A program made the position numbers and the translations under genes. 64,000 nucleotides of DNA from positions 62,001-126,000 of the forward strand of contig CACOCT010000002.1 in NCBI GenBank assembly GCA_902625845.1, given 5' to 3'. How positions within the stretch are numbered: the stretch's first letter is position 1; the number at the start of each line of letters is the position of its first letter. Below are positions 8,468 to 18,404 of this stretch, piece after piece. This DNA is from an uncultured Prochlorococcus sp. GTDB taxonomy: Bacteria; Cyanobacteriota; Cyanobacteriia; PCC-6307; Cyanobiaceae. The notes under the pieces are model-generated. The model did no database searches. It was not told the DNA's origin and worked only from the letters and a program-made list of their open reading frames with translations.

Positions 8468-10771
8468 ATGAAAAGCATACAACTTAATATTAGCGGAATG
8501 AAATGTGGAGGATGTGTTCAAACTGTTGAAAGAATATTAAATGATAGCGAAGGGACAAAGAATGTGACCGTTAATCTTTTAACAGAAAGTGCTTATTTTG
8601 ATATAAAAAATAGCAACTTAGATATAAAAGAAATATTAGATAATCTTTCCCAAAATGGCTTTCCCTCAAAAATTTATACAAATGATTTCTCAGAAAAGAT
8701 TAATAAAGCAGAATTAGATAAAAAAGAAAAATGGGTTAATAAATGGAAAAAACTTAATTTCGCATTTATTCTTTTATTTTTTTCAGTATTAGGTCACTTA
8801 GCTGAAGGAGGTTATATTAATTCATCATTACTTGGAAATATTTATTTTCATGCATCTATAGCTACTACTGCACTACTTTTCCCTGGAAGACCAATAATAC
8901 TTAAAGGTTATAAATCATTTTTACTAAAGAGACCAGATATGGATACTCTTGTAGCTTTAGGAGTAAGCAGTGCTTATCTAACTAGTCTCGTATCTTTAAT
9001 TTTTCCAAATAGTGGATTTCCTTGCTTCTTTAATGAACCAGTAATGTTACTAGGTTTTATACTACTTGGACGTTTTTTAGAAGACAGAGCTAAATATCAA
9101 ACTGGATCTTCAATTAATGAATTATTAGATTTACAGCCTGAAAAAACTCTTATTTATAATGAAAATGATGATGTTAGTGAAATTAGAGTTAATACATTAA
9201 ATCCTAATGACGAAATTCAAGTCCTCGCTGGAGATAGAGTTCCCGCAGATTGTGTTGTTGTAAAAGGCAATTCTCTAATAGATGTTTCACATATTACTGG
9301 AGAATCAAAACCTATTGAAGCCAATATGGGTGACAACTTACTAAATGGCTCTCTGAATTTAAACTCAAGTTTACGCTTAAAAGTGATCAAGGTTGGGTCA
9401 GATACTTCATTAGCCAAACTTGTAAATCTTATTGAATCTGTTCAATCACAAAAACCATCTATTCAAAGATTGGCAGATAAAATAGCTGGTAAATTTACAT
9501 ATTTTGTACTATTTACATCAATATCAAGCTTCATTTTTTGGTGGCAAATAGCCTTTAGAATATGGCCAAATCTTATCAGAACTGAAAATATTGGATTATC
9601 TATCCATAATAATCACTCCTTGCACAGTTCTTTAGGAAGTAACGCAGATAACCCTCTTACTCTTGCCATACAATTATCTATAGCGGTATTAGTAATTGCA
9701 TGTCCGTGTGCATTGGGATTAGCGACACCAACTGTAATTACCGTTGCTTCTGGCAAAGCTGCAAAAAAAGGAATTCTTTTTAAAGGCGGGGATAAAATAG
9801 AGATCGCCTCAAAAATAGATTCAATTATTTTTGATAAAACTGGTACACTGACAAAAGGATCACCTTACGTTGTTGGATACGTTGGTAGTAAAGACAACAC
9901 TTTTCTTCTACAAATATCTGCAAGTTTAGAAAATGAAAGTAGACATCCGATTGCAAAATCACTAATTGAAGAAGCAAAAAAACAAAATATAAATTTATTT
10001 CCAATAAAAAATATAAGTACTGAAACAGGCAGGGGCATCTCAGGAGAGTTAGATTCAATTAGTGGAGAAATAAAAGTCGGAAATTTACAGTGGTTAGAAT
10101 ATCACAATGTTGAAATAAGCGATGAAATTAAAGACAAAATAAATGCAACTGAGATGAAAAAATATACTATTATAGGAGTAAGCATCTCTAGAAATCTTTT
10201 AGGTTGTATTCTATTAGGAGATACTTTAAGAGACGATGCTCTATCATCAATAAAAAAATTAAGAGAAGATAATCTAGACATTTATATTTTTAGTGGAGAT
10301 AGAAAAGAATCTGTTATTGATTTAGGGAGACAACTTAATTGCAAAACAAACCAATTAAAATGGGAACTTTTACCTGCAGATAAACTTAAAAATATTGAAA
10401 AACTAAAAGATATTGATAAAAAGATAGTCGCAATGGTAGGCGATGGAATCAATGATGCCCCAGCTTTAGCCGCCTCCAACCTTGGAATCGCTGTTGGATC
10501 AGGGACTCAAATAGCAAAAGCCAACGCAGATCTTGTCCTAATGGGTGATAAATTAAATGGTCTTCACTATGCTTTAAGGCTTGCAAAGAAAACTATAAGA
10601 AAAATTAAACAAAACCTGTTTTGGGCATTTGGATATAATCTCATAGCAATTCCCTTAGCAGCAGGAGTGTTATACCCTAAATTTGGAATACTTTTATCCC
10701 CTTCCATTGCAGCATTATTAATGGCTATAAGTTCAATCACAGTAGTAATTAATGCATTATCTTTAGACTAA
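8468..10771 (+). CDS. Copper-type P1B ATPase
   Basis: A 767-aa heavy-metal ATPase. In order: an N-terminal GMKCGGC metal-binding domain, membrane helices, the phosphatase TGESKPIE loop, the membrane CPC ion motif in IACPCALGLATP (about residue 413), the phosphorylated DKTGTLTKG (about 455), the nucleotide-domain HP motif in SRHPIAKS, and MVGDGINDAPAL. CPC with one GMxCxxC domain points to Cu(I). Cyanobacterial relatives (CtaA, PacS) supply copper to plastocyanin and thylakoid oxidase, but which of the two this is cannot be told here. The tmk start codon follows the stop directly. Confidence 0.92.
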   Translation: MKSIQLNISGMKCGGCVQTVERILNDSEGTKNVTVNLLTESAYFDIKNSNLDIKEILDNLSQNGFPSKIYTNDFSEKINKAELDKKEKWVNKWKKLNFAFILLFFSVLGHLAEGGYINSSLLGNIYFHASIATTALLFPGRPIILKGYKSFLLKRPDMDTLVALGVSSAYLTSLVSLIFPNSGFPCFFNEPVMLLGFILLGRFLEDRAKYQTGSSINELLDLQPEKTLIYNENDDVSEIRVNTLNPNDEIQVLAGDRVPADCVVVKGNSLIDVSHITGESKPIEANMGDNLLNGSLNLNSSLRLKVIKVGSDTSLAKLVNLIESVQSQKPSIQRLADKIAGKFTYFVLFTSISSFIFWWQIAFRIWPNLIRTENIGLSIHNNHSLHSSLGSNADNPLTLAIQLSIAVLVIACPCALGLATPTVITVASGKAAKKGILFKGGDKIEIASKIDSIIFDKTGTLTKGSPYVVGYVGSKDNTFLLQISASLENESRHPIAKSLIEEAKKQNINLFPIKNISTETGRGISGELDSISGEIKVGNLQWLEYHNVEISDEIKDKINATEMKKYTIIGVSISRNLLGCILLGDTLRDDALSSIKKLREDNLDIYIFSGDRKESVIDLGRQLNCKTNQLKWELLPADKLKNIEKLKDIDKKIVAMVGDGINDAPALAASNLGIAVGSGTQIAKANADLVLMGDKLNGLHYALRLAKKTIRKIKQNLFWAFGYNLIAIPLAAGVLYPKFGILLSPSIAALLMAISSITVVINALSLD

Positions 10772-11401
10772 ATGGAAGGTAAATTTATTGTTCTTGAGGG
10801 AATCGATGGTTGTGGTAAAACAACCCAAATAAATGAACTTTACAAATGGTTACCAAAAAGTGGTTTAATCAACAAAAATGCAACTTTAATTAAAACAAGA
10901 GAACCTGGCGGTAGCATCTTAGGAAGAGAAATAAGAGATATGATTTTGAACAATAATAAATTAAATTCACCCTCAATCCTCACTGAGCTACTACTATATT
11001 CTGCTGATAGAGCAGAACATATTTCTAAAATAATATTACCTGCATTAAAAAGTGGAAATTGGATAATAAGCGACAGATTTTCAGGCTCAACACTAGCTTA
11101 TCAAGGCTATGGCAGAGAAATAAATATCGATATTATAAAAAAATTAGAAAATATTGTTTGTCAAAACATAAGACCAGACTTAACTTTCTTTTTAGAGATA
11201 TCACCGAATGAGAGTATATTACGTAGAAAAAATAAAGTCGCAGATAGAATTGAATCTGAAGGCTTAGAATTTTTAAGGAGAGTAAATAATGGATTTAAAA
11301 TAATTGCACAAGAAAATAACTGGGAAGTAATAAAAGCTTCTGACGATTTAAATTCTATATCGCAACAAATTCAAATGTCATTAATCAATAAATTTTCGTA
11401 A
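10772..11401 (+). CDS. tmk: Thymidylate kinase
   Basis: A 209-aa dTMP kinase with P-loop [11 protein letters not shown], the DR motif in [17 protein letters not shown] (about residue 101), and the lid region [11 protein letters not shown]. It makes dTDP for DNA synthesis. TAA of the ATPase gene and ATG of tmk are adjacent, and holB follows after 21 bp, so the three genes probably share a transcript. A tmk-holB pairing is common in bacteria. Confidence 0.95.
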   Translation: MEGKFIVLEGIDGCGKTTQINELYKWLPKSGLINKNATLIKTREPGGSILGREIRDMILNNNKLNSPSILTELLLYSADRAEHISKIILPALKSGNWIISDRFSGSTLAYQGYGREINIDIIKKLENIVCQNIRPDLTFFLEISPNESILRRKNKVADRIESEGLEFLRRVNNGFKIIAQENNWEVIKASDDLNSISQQIQMSLINKFS

Positions 11402-11422
11402 AACTGAGTAAAAATTAATTTT

Positions 11423-12370
11423 ATGGATACTAAATGTACAAATGAAATCAAATTAAAATTAGAAAAAATTGTACAAGAAAATTCCATATCTAATGCTTAT
11501 ATTTTTTATGGTCCTGAACATATTGGAAAAAAAGAAACAGCCTTAAGATTTATATCAGAAATAATCAGAACCAATAATTCTGATTTAGATGCATACCCTA
11601 AAATTAAAGATAATAATTATCCTGATTATTTAAAAATTGAACCAACCTATTTATCAAAAGGAAATCTTATTAATAATTCAGAAATAGATAAAGATAAGAA
11701 TCAAAAAAACAAAGCTTTAATAAGAATTGAACAAATCCGTAATATTAAAGTTTTCTTGAGCAAAAAATCAATCCAATCAGCCAAAAAATTTATATTAATT
11801 GAAAATGCTCATCTATTAAATGAGTCTTCATCAAACTGTTTATTAAAAACTTTAGAAGAACCAACAAATGGAGTTTTTATTTTATTAACTTCAAAATTAA
11901 ATTTATTACTAGATACAATTATTTCAAGATGCCAAACAATAAGATTTAAGCCATATTCAGAACAAGAATTAAAACAATTACTTGAGCAATCAAAACATAA
12001 AACTTCAGAACTTTTATCAGATAGTGAAACTTTGGAAAATTTAATTCTTATATCGAATGGATCTCCAGGGACATTACTAAATAATTTAGAAATTTGGGAT
12101 CAAATACCTAAAAACATAAAAAATGATATTAAATTCCCACTCAAAAATTATGAAAAAATACTATTTTTAGCCAAAAATATTACTACTCATCTTGATTTAA
12201 ATCAACAAGAATTCCTCTTGAATTACATTCAAAGGACATGGTGGAAAAGAACAAAAAATAAAAAGATTGCTGAAATTTTAGAGAGCATCAAATATAATAT
12301 TAATTCAAATATACAACCAAGAATATCCTGGGAAGTCGGCTTATTAAAAGCAAAACTTAATGACTTATAA
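11423..12370 (+). CDS. holB: DNA polymerase III delta-prime subunit
   Basis: A 315-aa clamp-loader subunit. It shows YIFYGPEHIGKKETAL near residue 26 (a degenerate P-loop, as expected for delta-prime), then KFILIENAHLLNESSSNCLLKTLEEP near 125 with the SRC motif in TIISRCQTIRF. It lacks the zinc-finger cysteines and long C-terminus of DnaX. Its place after tmk supports the call. It converges on rpaA with a 1-bp gap. Confidence 0.9.
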   Translation: MDTKCTNEIKLKLEKIVQENSISNAYIFYGPEHIGKKETALRFISEIIRTNNSDLDAYPKIKDNNYPDYLKIEPTYLSKGNLINNSEIDKDKNQKNKALIRIEQIRNIKVFLSKKSIQSAKKFILIENAHLLNESSSNCLLKTLEEPTNGVFILLTSKLNLLLDTIISRCQTIRFKPYSEQELKQLLEQSKHKTSELLSDSETLENLILISNGSPGTLLNNLEIWDQIPKNIKNDIKFPLKNYEKILFLAKNITTHLDLNQQEFLLNYIQRTWWKRTKNKKIAEILESIKYNINSNIQPRISWEVGLLKAKLNDL

Positions 12371-12371
12371 A

Positions 12372-13145
12372 TTATGTATTTATTAGATTAGACTCTCTCG
12401 AATTGATAAATTCATCTCTCACGACATCTACCTGGTTACCTGTAGGAAGCTCTAGACAATATCCAGCTCCATAAACGGTTTTAATAAATTGAGGTTTCTT
12501 TGGATCTGGTTCTAGTTTTGTTCTTAAGTGCCTAACATGTACTCTTATAGTTTCAATATCATCATCTGGTTCATAACCCCACACTTCTTTAAGAATTAGT
12601 GATGGAGAGACAGTTTGACCATGTCTCTGAAGTAGGCAATGTAATAATTCAAATTCTAAATGTGTAAGTCTGACTGGAGAATTAAACCAAATAACTTCGA
12701 ATCTTTCTGGTACGAGTGTAAGTGGACCGTAATTAAGTATTTCTTGTTGATTTGTAGAGTTCAATGCAGCTCTGTTAGTTCTTCTCAAAAGGGCTTTGAT
12801 ACGGACATGTAGCTCTTCTAAATCAAAGGGTTTTGTTATATAGTCGTCAGCTCCTGAGTTAAAACCGGTAACTTTATCTTTCAATCCACCAAGAGCTGTG
12901 ATCATTAATATCGGTATACTGGATGTTCTATCGTCTCTTCTTAATCTTTGACATAAAGTAAGCCCATCTACATTTGGAAGCATTAAATCCAACAAAATGA
13001 TATCCGGTGCGTATTGTAAAGCTAAGGCTTGACCTTTAATTCCATCATCAGATTTTAAAACATCAAATCCAGAATGCTCAAGATGACCTGAAACTAACTC
13101 TCGCATATCGCGATCGTCTTCGATTAAAAGGATGGTAGTTTTCAT
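12372..13145 (-). CDS. rpaA: OmpR-family response regulator RpaA
   Basis: A 257-aa receiver and winged-helix regulator. The receiver has IEDDRD, the phospho-acceptor in [13 protein letters not shown] (about Asp 53), and [10 protein letters not shown]. The C-terminal region contains [19 protein letters not shown] and [20 protein letters not shown], closely resembling cyanobacterial RpaA. RpaA is the main output regulator of the KaiC-SasA clock; no clock kinase is in the window. It marks the left border between core and island. Confidence 0.88.
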   Translation of the reverse strand: MKTTILLIEDDRDMRELVSGHLEHSGFDVLKSDDGIKGQALALQYAPDIILLDLMLPNVDGLTLCQRLRRDDRTSSIPILMITALGGLKDKVTGFNSGADDYITKPFDLEELHVRIKALLRRTNRAALNSTNQQEILNYGPLTLVPERFEVIWFNSPVRLTHLEFELLHCLLQRHGQTVSPSLILKEVWGYEPDDDIETIRVHVRHLRTKLEPDPKKPQFIKTVYGAGYCLELPTGNQVDVVRDEFINSRESNLINT

Positions 13146-13511
13146 ATTGATTACAAAAATTTAAATTTTTAATATTCTCTCAATAATTTTTATTTATTGC
13201 AGATAAAGCTTAAATACCACTTAAGAGAAAAAAACCCTGAGAAGTTAATTGTAGCAATAGGTTTACCATAATTACTTCGATCAGAACCTAAAGAAATTTT
13301 ATAAATTCTTCCGTTTTTTTTAACTTTTGCTTAATAATATACAATATTTTTTTTAATTTCTCCTCTCATTTAGTTACTAAATAATTTTAATTATTTGAAA
13401 ATAGCTCAATTTTTTAATAAACAAATCCTATACTTATTGTTTGAGAAAATTAAGATTAATCGTTTTTATACATAAAAGATTTATCTTATTAAAGATATAA
13501 ATCACGAAAAA
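13146..13511. other. Intergenic stretch, island left border
   Basis: Some 366 bp between rpaA and the first island gene. It contains the rpaA promoter and T-rich runs. No open frame, tRNA fragment or repeat shared with the right island border was found here. Confidence 0.6.
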
Positions 13512-13862
13512 ATGGCTAAGAAACAAATTAATTATTCAGATTTATCCAATAAAGAGCTTGAACTATTAAAAGATACATATGTAGATCAAAAAGTAAAAAG
13601 TATGAATAATAAGGATTTAAAAGATTTTGCTACTGAAAATATTTCACTACAGATTAAAAATACTATTGGAAATGAAGAGGAATTAGAAGCTTGGAATGAG
13701 ATGGAAGAATTTTTTCAAAATGAATTTGAAAGCATAATAGGAGATATACAAATTAAATTGAGATCAAACAACGGTGAAGGCACTAATTTAAATATTGAGT
13801 TAATAAAAACCAATGTAGAGGAAAATGGAGAAGATAAAAAACTTGATATGTGGGAAGACTAA
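13512..13862 (+). CDS. Small acidic hypothetical protein
   Basis: A 116-aa protein not recognised from family motifs. It is highly charged, with a predicted long helix in the middle (LEAWNEMEEFFQNEFESIIG) and an acidic C-terminus ending in DMWED. There is no signal peptide or membrane segment. It starts with MAKKQ after an A-rich leader and stops 28 bp before the bidirectional terminator it shares with the convergent Yfr2-like RNA. Confidence 0.6.
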   Translation: MAKKQINYSDLSNKELELLKDTYVDQKVKSMNNKDLKDFATENISLQIKNTIGNEEELEAWNEMEEFFQNEFESIIGDIQIKLRSNNGEGTNLNIELIKTNVEENGEDKKLDMWED

Positions 13863-13884
13863 AGATTTTTTAATTTGTTTTGAC

Positions 13885-13974
13885 TAAAAAAAAAGACCCT
13901 TAAAAGGGTCTTTTTGAAATGAATTTTCAAGTGTTACCTTGTTTCCACTGATAAATTCATTCCCTCCTACACAC
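13885..13974 (-). ncRNA. Yfr2-family-like small RNA (copy a)
   Basis: Read leftward it starts GTGTGTAGGAGGG, carries GTGGAAACAAGGTAACAC in the middle and ends in the 13891-13914 terminator, giving about 90 nt. The same plan recurs at 21016 and 28139. The GGAAACA loop motif is the hallmark I know from the marine cyanobacterial Yfr2-Yfr5 family. A TATAAT box lies seven nt before the start (plus coordinates about 13981-13986). Which Yfr member it is cannot be decided. Confidence 0.8.
13891..13914. terminator. Bidirectional Rho-independent terminator
   Basis: A perfect hairpin AAAGACCCTT-AAA-AGGGTCTTT with A-run on one side and T-run on the other. It can end both the preceding plus-strand gene and the minus-strand Yfr2-like RNA. 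Confidence 0.9.
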
Positions 13975-14029
13975 AAATCAATTATAGTAATAATTAATTA
14001 AAAAAGAAAACTATTAATGTTTATCTAGT

Positions 14030-14053
14030 TCAACTGTCACATGTGACAGTTGA
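14030..14053. promoter_or_regulatory. Palindromic operator upstream of Yfr2-like copy a
   Basis: A perfect 24-bp inverted repeat whose central 20 bp are AACTGTCACATGTGACAGTT (14032-14051). Its near edge is 58 bp from the first base of the RNA. The identical 20-mer occurs at 21608, and related versions sit at the same distance before the other two Yfr2-like genes. The regulator is unknown. Confidence 0.8.
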
Positions 14054-14243
14054 TACATTACAAGACTAACAAAGTAATTTATAAATAAAAATTCTAGTTA
14101 ATCTGAAATTACATAAAAATTAAATTTCTTTTAAGTTAGTAAATTTCAATCTAGAGATTTATATCTCTTGTAGTGTTGATAAAACTCAATAATTATTTCT
14201 TAACTACGTTAATAAAAGAATTATTAATTTTAAAGAATGAAAT

Positions 14244-14489
14244 TTATTTTAATTTAAATTCATTAACAAGTATTTCTTTAATTAAATTTAAATCCGATGT
14301 GAATGGGCCTTGAATATCAGACTCGCCAGAATCCAAACAATATTCAAATACTTTCAAAGTAGCTTGATATATTTGCTCTTTAGATGCTCCGATATCTTCA
14401 ATACCTCCCTCTCCATAAAAAGAAAAAACATATTCTTGAAAATTCTTCATGTTTTCTTCTAAAGAGGAAGAATTGAAATTCATAATCAT
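14244..14489 (-). CDS. Small hypothetical protein
   Basis: An 81-aa acidic protein with no recognised family. Translation suggests two helices (ENMKNFQEYVFSFYG, KEQIYQATLKVFEYCLDS). Alternative starts at internal methionines would shorten it to 79 or 68 residues. It stands alone between the operator of the Yfr2-like gene and a long empty stretch. Confidence 0.5.
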   Translation of the reverse strand: MIMNFNSSSLEENMKNFQEYVFSFYGEGGIEDIGASKEQIYQATLKVFEYCLDSGESDIQGPFTSDLNLIKEILVNEFKLK

Positions 14490-15123
14490 CTATCTAAAAA
14501 GATTCCATATAACCTAAAGTAGTTGATTGTTATTTAAGAATTTAAATACTTAAAGATACATAATGATGTATTTAAATTTGCTTTTAAAAATTATGAATTC
14601 AAATAACAGAAATATTTTTGTTAGCAGCAAATAAATCTCTTGAAAAATTGATACTGTCTAACGAAATGCTCTCTCTGCACTTAATTAATACTGTAAATAT
14701 CTATAAGATTAATCTTTAAATAAAAAAAAATGACAAGATCCTTTAGGGCGAATTAGATTTGACCTTAAAATATGAAAAGTAGCTAAATTTTTTTATTACA
14801 TAGAAATATTAAAAAATTTTTGAAATTAATTTCATTCTATAAATTATGATCCTAGGCAAAAATAAATACTATCAAATTTGTAATTATAACTGTTATTTTT
14901 ACTACAATTAAAAATGTTCTAAAAATATCATTAATTAGATTATAGTCTATTTATATGAGTTTAATTAAAGAAACTCAAACAAAAAAATCTGTACGTTCTA
15001 TAAACCATTATAATTACTATAAAAGATTTTCCTTGATTCATAAATAATAAAATGAAGATTATATGATTATTTTTTCGCGAGTCTTATTAGAATTTAATAA
15101 AAATCAAAATTAAAGCCAACTAC
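14490..15123. other. Long AT-rich gap with one possible 30-aa ORF
   Basis: A 634-bp stretch with no recognised gene. A plus-strand mini-ORF at 14955-15047 encodes a basic 30-aa peptide (MSLIKETQTKKSVRSIN...) with no clear ribosome site; it may be chance. No repeats from the other island families were found here. Confidence 0.5.
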
Positions 15124-15888
15124 ATGAATTTACCAATTAATAAACAAACTGTTCTTATTACAGGAGCAGGAAGAGGATTAGGTTCCGCAATATCTAAATC
15201 TTTTCATAGAGAAGGTGCAAAAGTAGTTATAAATTATAGAAAATCATATGAGAGTGCTAAAAGATTGAAGGATTGCCTTGGAGATAATGCGATTTTAATT
15301 AAAGGCGACATCAGAAATAAAGAAGAAGTGAAACACATGAGTAAAGAATTATCAGATCAAAAAATCATTATTAATACAATTGTTCATAATGCAATTAATG
15401 ATTATAAATTTAACGGAGATCAAAGAAAAAAAATTGATGAAATAGATTGGCAAGATTTCCAAAATCAAATTGAAACTAGCCAAAGAGGTTTTTTAAATTT
15501 ACTAAATATTTTTACACCAAGTATGAGAAAAGACTTCTTCGGTAGATTTATAACAGTAGGAACAAATTTATTTCAAAATCCTGTAGTTCCTTACCATGAT
15601 TATACTGCGGCGAAAGGCGGATTATTATCAATGACGAGAACTGCTGCAATAGATTTAGGAGAATTTAACATAACTGTAAATATGATTTCAGGGGGGCTAT
15701 TGAGGATAACAGATGCTAGTAAAGATACACCCGAAGAGGTTTTTGACTATATAAAAAGTATTACTCCTCTAAGAAAAGTCACTTCAACTAATGATTTTTC
15801 TGATGCTGTATTATTTTTTGCTTCTCCTTGGTCAAGAGCTGTAACAGGACAAAATCTTATAGTTGACGGAGGTTTAGTACTTAATTAA
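15124..15888 (+). CDS. Short-chain dehydrogenase/reductase (FabG-like)
   Basis: A 254-aa classical SDR. It has the Rossmann motif TGAGRGLG near residue 14, the Tyr-Lys pair in YTAAKGG near 160, and the C-terminal NLIVDGG typical of FabG-type reductases. The residue 13 before the active Tyr, normally Ser, is Thr (FITVGTN), and the NNAG motif is HNAI. It could be an oxidoreductase of unknown substrate rather than a fatty-acid enzyme; true lipid genes are elsewhere in the window. Isolated island gene. Confidence 0.8.
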   Translation: MNLPINKQTVLITGAGRGLGSAISKSFHREGAKVVINYRKSYESAKRLKDCLGDNAILIKGDIRNKEEVKHMSKELSDQKIIINTIVHNAINDYKFNGDQRKKIDEIDWQDFQNQIETSQRGFLNLLNIFTPSMRKDFFGRFITVGTNLFQNPVVPYHDYTAAKGGLLSMTRTAAIDLGEFNITVNMISGGLLRITDASKDTPEEVFDYIKSITPLRKVTSTNDFSDAVLFFASPWSRAVTGQNLIVDGGLVLN

Positions 15889-16127
15889 TATTTTACTCAA
15901 TAAGAAATATAAGAAAGATTAATTAATTGATTATCTTATTAATAGAAATTTTTATTAATTAATATACATGAAATAAATTTATACCAACAATTTATCGGTA
16001 AAAAATTTTAACTTCATCGCTAATTAAATATAATAGTTATAGATCCACTACATAAACGTAGACTATTAATTTAAATTATTTAATAATTTTAGATTTTAAT
16101 CTACTAATTTACCCCTAATTAAATTTC

Positions 16128-16331
16128 ATGGAATATAAAATTCCACCAAACATAATTTTACACAAAAGCAAAGAAGTCATTTTTTATATTTCAAATAATA
16201 ATAAAAACCCTTTAAATATTGATTTATGGACAAGAAAGTTAAATCTTTTAGGTTATAAAGGATTGGTAATTCATAGTAAATGTATTTTTAAAAGACTTAA
16301 GACAGATGCTTCTCTGGGTAAGCATTCGTAG
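16128..16331 (+). CDS. Small hypothetical protein
   Basis: A 67-aa basic protein, unrecognised, beginning MEYKIPPNIILHKSKEV and containing LWTRKLNLLGYKGLVIH. There is no membrane segment. The start is preceded by AATTTC with no strong ribosome site. It converges on the tiny membrane ORF at 16339-16467 with a 7-bp gap. Confidence 0.45.
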   Translation: MEYKIPPNIILHKSKEVIFYISNNNKNPLNIDLWTRKLNLLGYKGLVIHSKCIFKRLKTDASLGKHS

Positions 16332-16338
16332 AGTAAAT

Positions 16339-16467
16339 TTAAAGATTATTATTTTGATCTGATAAATCAATCTTTATTTGAAATTTCGCAATAAATCCAA
16401 TAGAAATTAGTAATAAGCCAAGTGCCACTTGTGGAGGAGGTAATGTCATGAGTATTTGATTTTTCAT
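16339..16467 (-). CDS. Tiny single-helix membrane protein
   Basis: A 42-aa minus-strand ORF: MKNQILMTLPPP then QVALGLLLISIGFIAKFQ and a polar tail. One hydrophobic helix spans about residues 14-28. The core resembles QIAIGLLLIGIGIML of the minus-strand ORF at 23194-23349, which supports both being real coding sequence. No function is suggested. Confidence 0.55.
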   Translation of the reverse strand: MKNQILMTLPPPQVALGLLLISIGFIAKFQIKIDLSDQNNNL

Positions 16468-16690
16468 TAATTTAATAAATTTTCTGACATATTGCTAAAA
16501 AAAATTTGCTATTGATATAAAGAAATTTTATTTAAATTATTTTTAAGAGATCTCTAATATAGAAAGCCATTATATTAATGAAAAACTAGAAAAAATAAAA
16601 ATATGAAACTTAGTTACTTAAGAAAAAACAACTATATCAATTATTGATTAATTAGTAGATAATTGACCTTTAGCAATATATGAAAGTCTT

Positions 16691-16774
16691 ATGAAACTAT
16701 CTACTCCAATGATAAGCCTTTCTAGATTCCTAAATACATTAAACAAAAAGAAATACAGGTTAAAATACAAATAA
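16691..16774 (+). pseudogene. Truncated member of the island 'MKL..PF' small-protein family
   Basis: A 27-codon ORF MKLSTPMISLSRFLNTLNKK preceded by GTCTT, the same leader base run as before the copies at 26631 and 28349. It aligns with the N-terminal third of the family and then stops, lacking the DYW..EC.DHP..HC part. It is probably a decayed copy. Confidence 0.5.
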
Positions 16775-16985
16775 TAATTACGAGAAGTATAACTACCGGG
16801 ATCAAGAATTTTTAGAGCATAAAACGAATAATTGCTGTCTAATTAACTGCAATTAGGCAAGAAATTTACCAACACAATTATTTATAATGAAATTAAAGTT
16901 ATATTTGTATATTGAGATCTTTAAATTTTAACTAGCAGAAAAAATTTCAGAAATCATTTACTAAAAAACGTTTTAAGGTTTTCTG

Positions 16986-17372
16986 CTATAAATCTTTTAA
17001 ATCATCATATTCAAAATCTTTTACTTCACCGAAAGATATATTAGTTTTAATCTGTTTGGGATATCCTGAATCTTCTGCAATCTGCATCCAAAAATTTATA
17101 TCCGTTTTATTAAATTTTGCACATTCTTTAAACCAGATTTTTAAACCTTTACATTTTGAACTCTCTTCCTCCTTGTCTATTCCAAAAAAGTAAAAAATCT
17201 CCATATAATTACCAAAAAATTTATCCCCAGACCAATAATCCATAGTTCGTTTGGTACCAAATTCATCAATAAAGAATGCATCATATTCATGAGATTTAAA
17301 ATCAACAAATAATTCCGGATTTACGTTATGAACATCATTACCTATGATGAGAGTTATTTTTTTATCAATCAT
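16986..17372 (-). CDS. Hypothetical protein
   Basis: A 128-aa protein not recognised. It starts MIDKKITLIIGNDVHNVNPE, has a Phe/Tyr/Trp-rich centre (DYWSGDKFFGNYMEIFYFFG) and an acidic C-terminus. There is no signal peptide or membrane helix. It is divergent from the lipase-like gene across a 287-bp gap in which nothing else was seen. Confidence 0.55.
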   Translation of the reverse strand: MIDKKITLIIGNDVHNVNPELFVDFKSHEYDAFFIDEFGTKRTMDYWSGDKFFGNYMEIFYFFGIDKEEESSKCKGLKIWFKECAKFNKTDINFWMQIAEDSGYPKQIKTNISFGEVKDFEYDDLKDL

Positions 17373-17659
17373 TAAATTCCACTAATTCATAAGTAAATTG
17401 TTTTTAAATTATTTTAAACGAAAAATAAGTATGAGTATATACCCATTGAGTCTTAAAGTACTTTTTCCTAAATATTTAAGGTTTTTAAAAATCATATATT
17501 CTTTATTATCATAATTAAAGAGGAACAGCTTATTTAAATCTGCAAGCATAATATGCAACTATAAAAAGAGTAATTCCCAATGTAATTGTTTTAAAAAAAT
17601 TAAAAATTACATAGAAGAATCATTCTTATATTTATAGTTTTAATTTATCTGGCTAATTT

Positions 17660-18382
17660 ATGTATAAAGTAAATTATTCCGTGAATAAAAAAATTAAAAA
17701 TCCAATAATTATTCTTGGAGGTTTTCTTATCACTTCAGAAGCTTATAAGCCTGCTAAAAATACTATCGAAAAGATTTCTGGAAGGAAAGTATATATTGTA
17801 GATGTTACAAGAAAAGATTGGTTTAAAAGCAATTCAGCGGAAGGATGGATAAATATTTTGAACAAAGTGAAAAATAAGGTTGCTTTAGCATTAAAAGAAA
17901 CCAAAGCAAAAAAAGCTGATCTCATCGGCCATAGTTCAGGAGGAATTATGTTGAGACTTTATCTTTCAAGTGAGCCATTCAATAATGTAATATATGACGG
18001 AAGATCTAACACTGGAAATTTAATTACCTTGGGGAGTCCCCATCAAGCAGTTAAAGCCACTAAGTTGAGAAGATTTGTTGATGATAAATATCCAGGCAAT
18101 TTTTTTAAAAATATTAATTATGTTTCTATTGGAGGTAAAGTAGAAATTAATTCAAAACAGACTTCAATTTTAACTAAAATTATCGCTAGAGATTCATATA
18201 AATCAATATCAGGAGATAGGAATGAAAGTGGAGATGGATTAGTTCCATTATCCTCATCACTTTTAAAAAATTCTCAAAAAGTTATTTTACATGAAACAGT
18301 CCATGGAGGAATTTTTGGAAAGAATTGGTATTTTAGTACTTCAAAAGTTATGGAATGGTGGGATCAAATAAATTGGAAATAA
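17660..18382 (+). CDS. Alpha/beta-hydrolase, lipase-like
   Basis: A 240-aa serine hydrolase. The nucleophile elbow GHSSGG lies near residue 93, the probable acid in GDGLVPLSSSLL near 194, and the histidine in ETVHGG near 214. The oxyanion region is IIILGGFLIT near the start. The pattern matches the triacylglycerol-lipase/esterase fold. No signal peptide, so it is probably cytoplasmic. It converges on the PD-(D/E)XK gene with a 22-bp gap. The natural substrate is unknown. Confidence 0.8.
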   Translation: MYKVNYSVNKKIKNPIIILGGFLITSEAYKPAKNTIEKISGRKVYIVDVTRKDWFKSNSAEGWINILNKVKNKVALALKETKAKKADLIGHSSGGIMLRLYLSSEPFNNVIYDGRSNTGNLITLGSPHQAVKATKLRRFVDDKYPGNFFKNINYVSIGGKVEINSKQTSILTKIIARDSYKSISGDRNESGDGLVPLSSSLLKNSQKVILHETVHGGIFGKNWYFSTSKVMEWWDQINWK

Positions 18383-18404
18383 AGTTATTAAATAATTAAT
18401 TCAT

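Noticed and set aside
14032-14051. Reading the palindrome as an NtcA or CRP/CooA site
   Set aside because: NtcA needs GTA-N8-TAC, and CRP-type sites have half-sites separated by six bases. Here TGTCA and TGACA are separated by four.
16603-16647. Mini-ORF MKLSYLRKNNYINY as a further family member
   Set aside because: Only the first three residues agree, and no PF or leader similarity is present.
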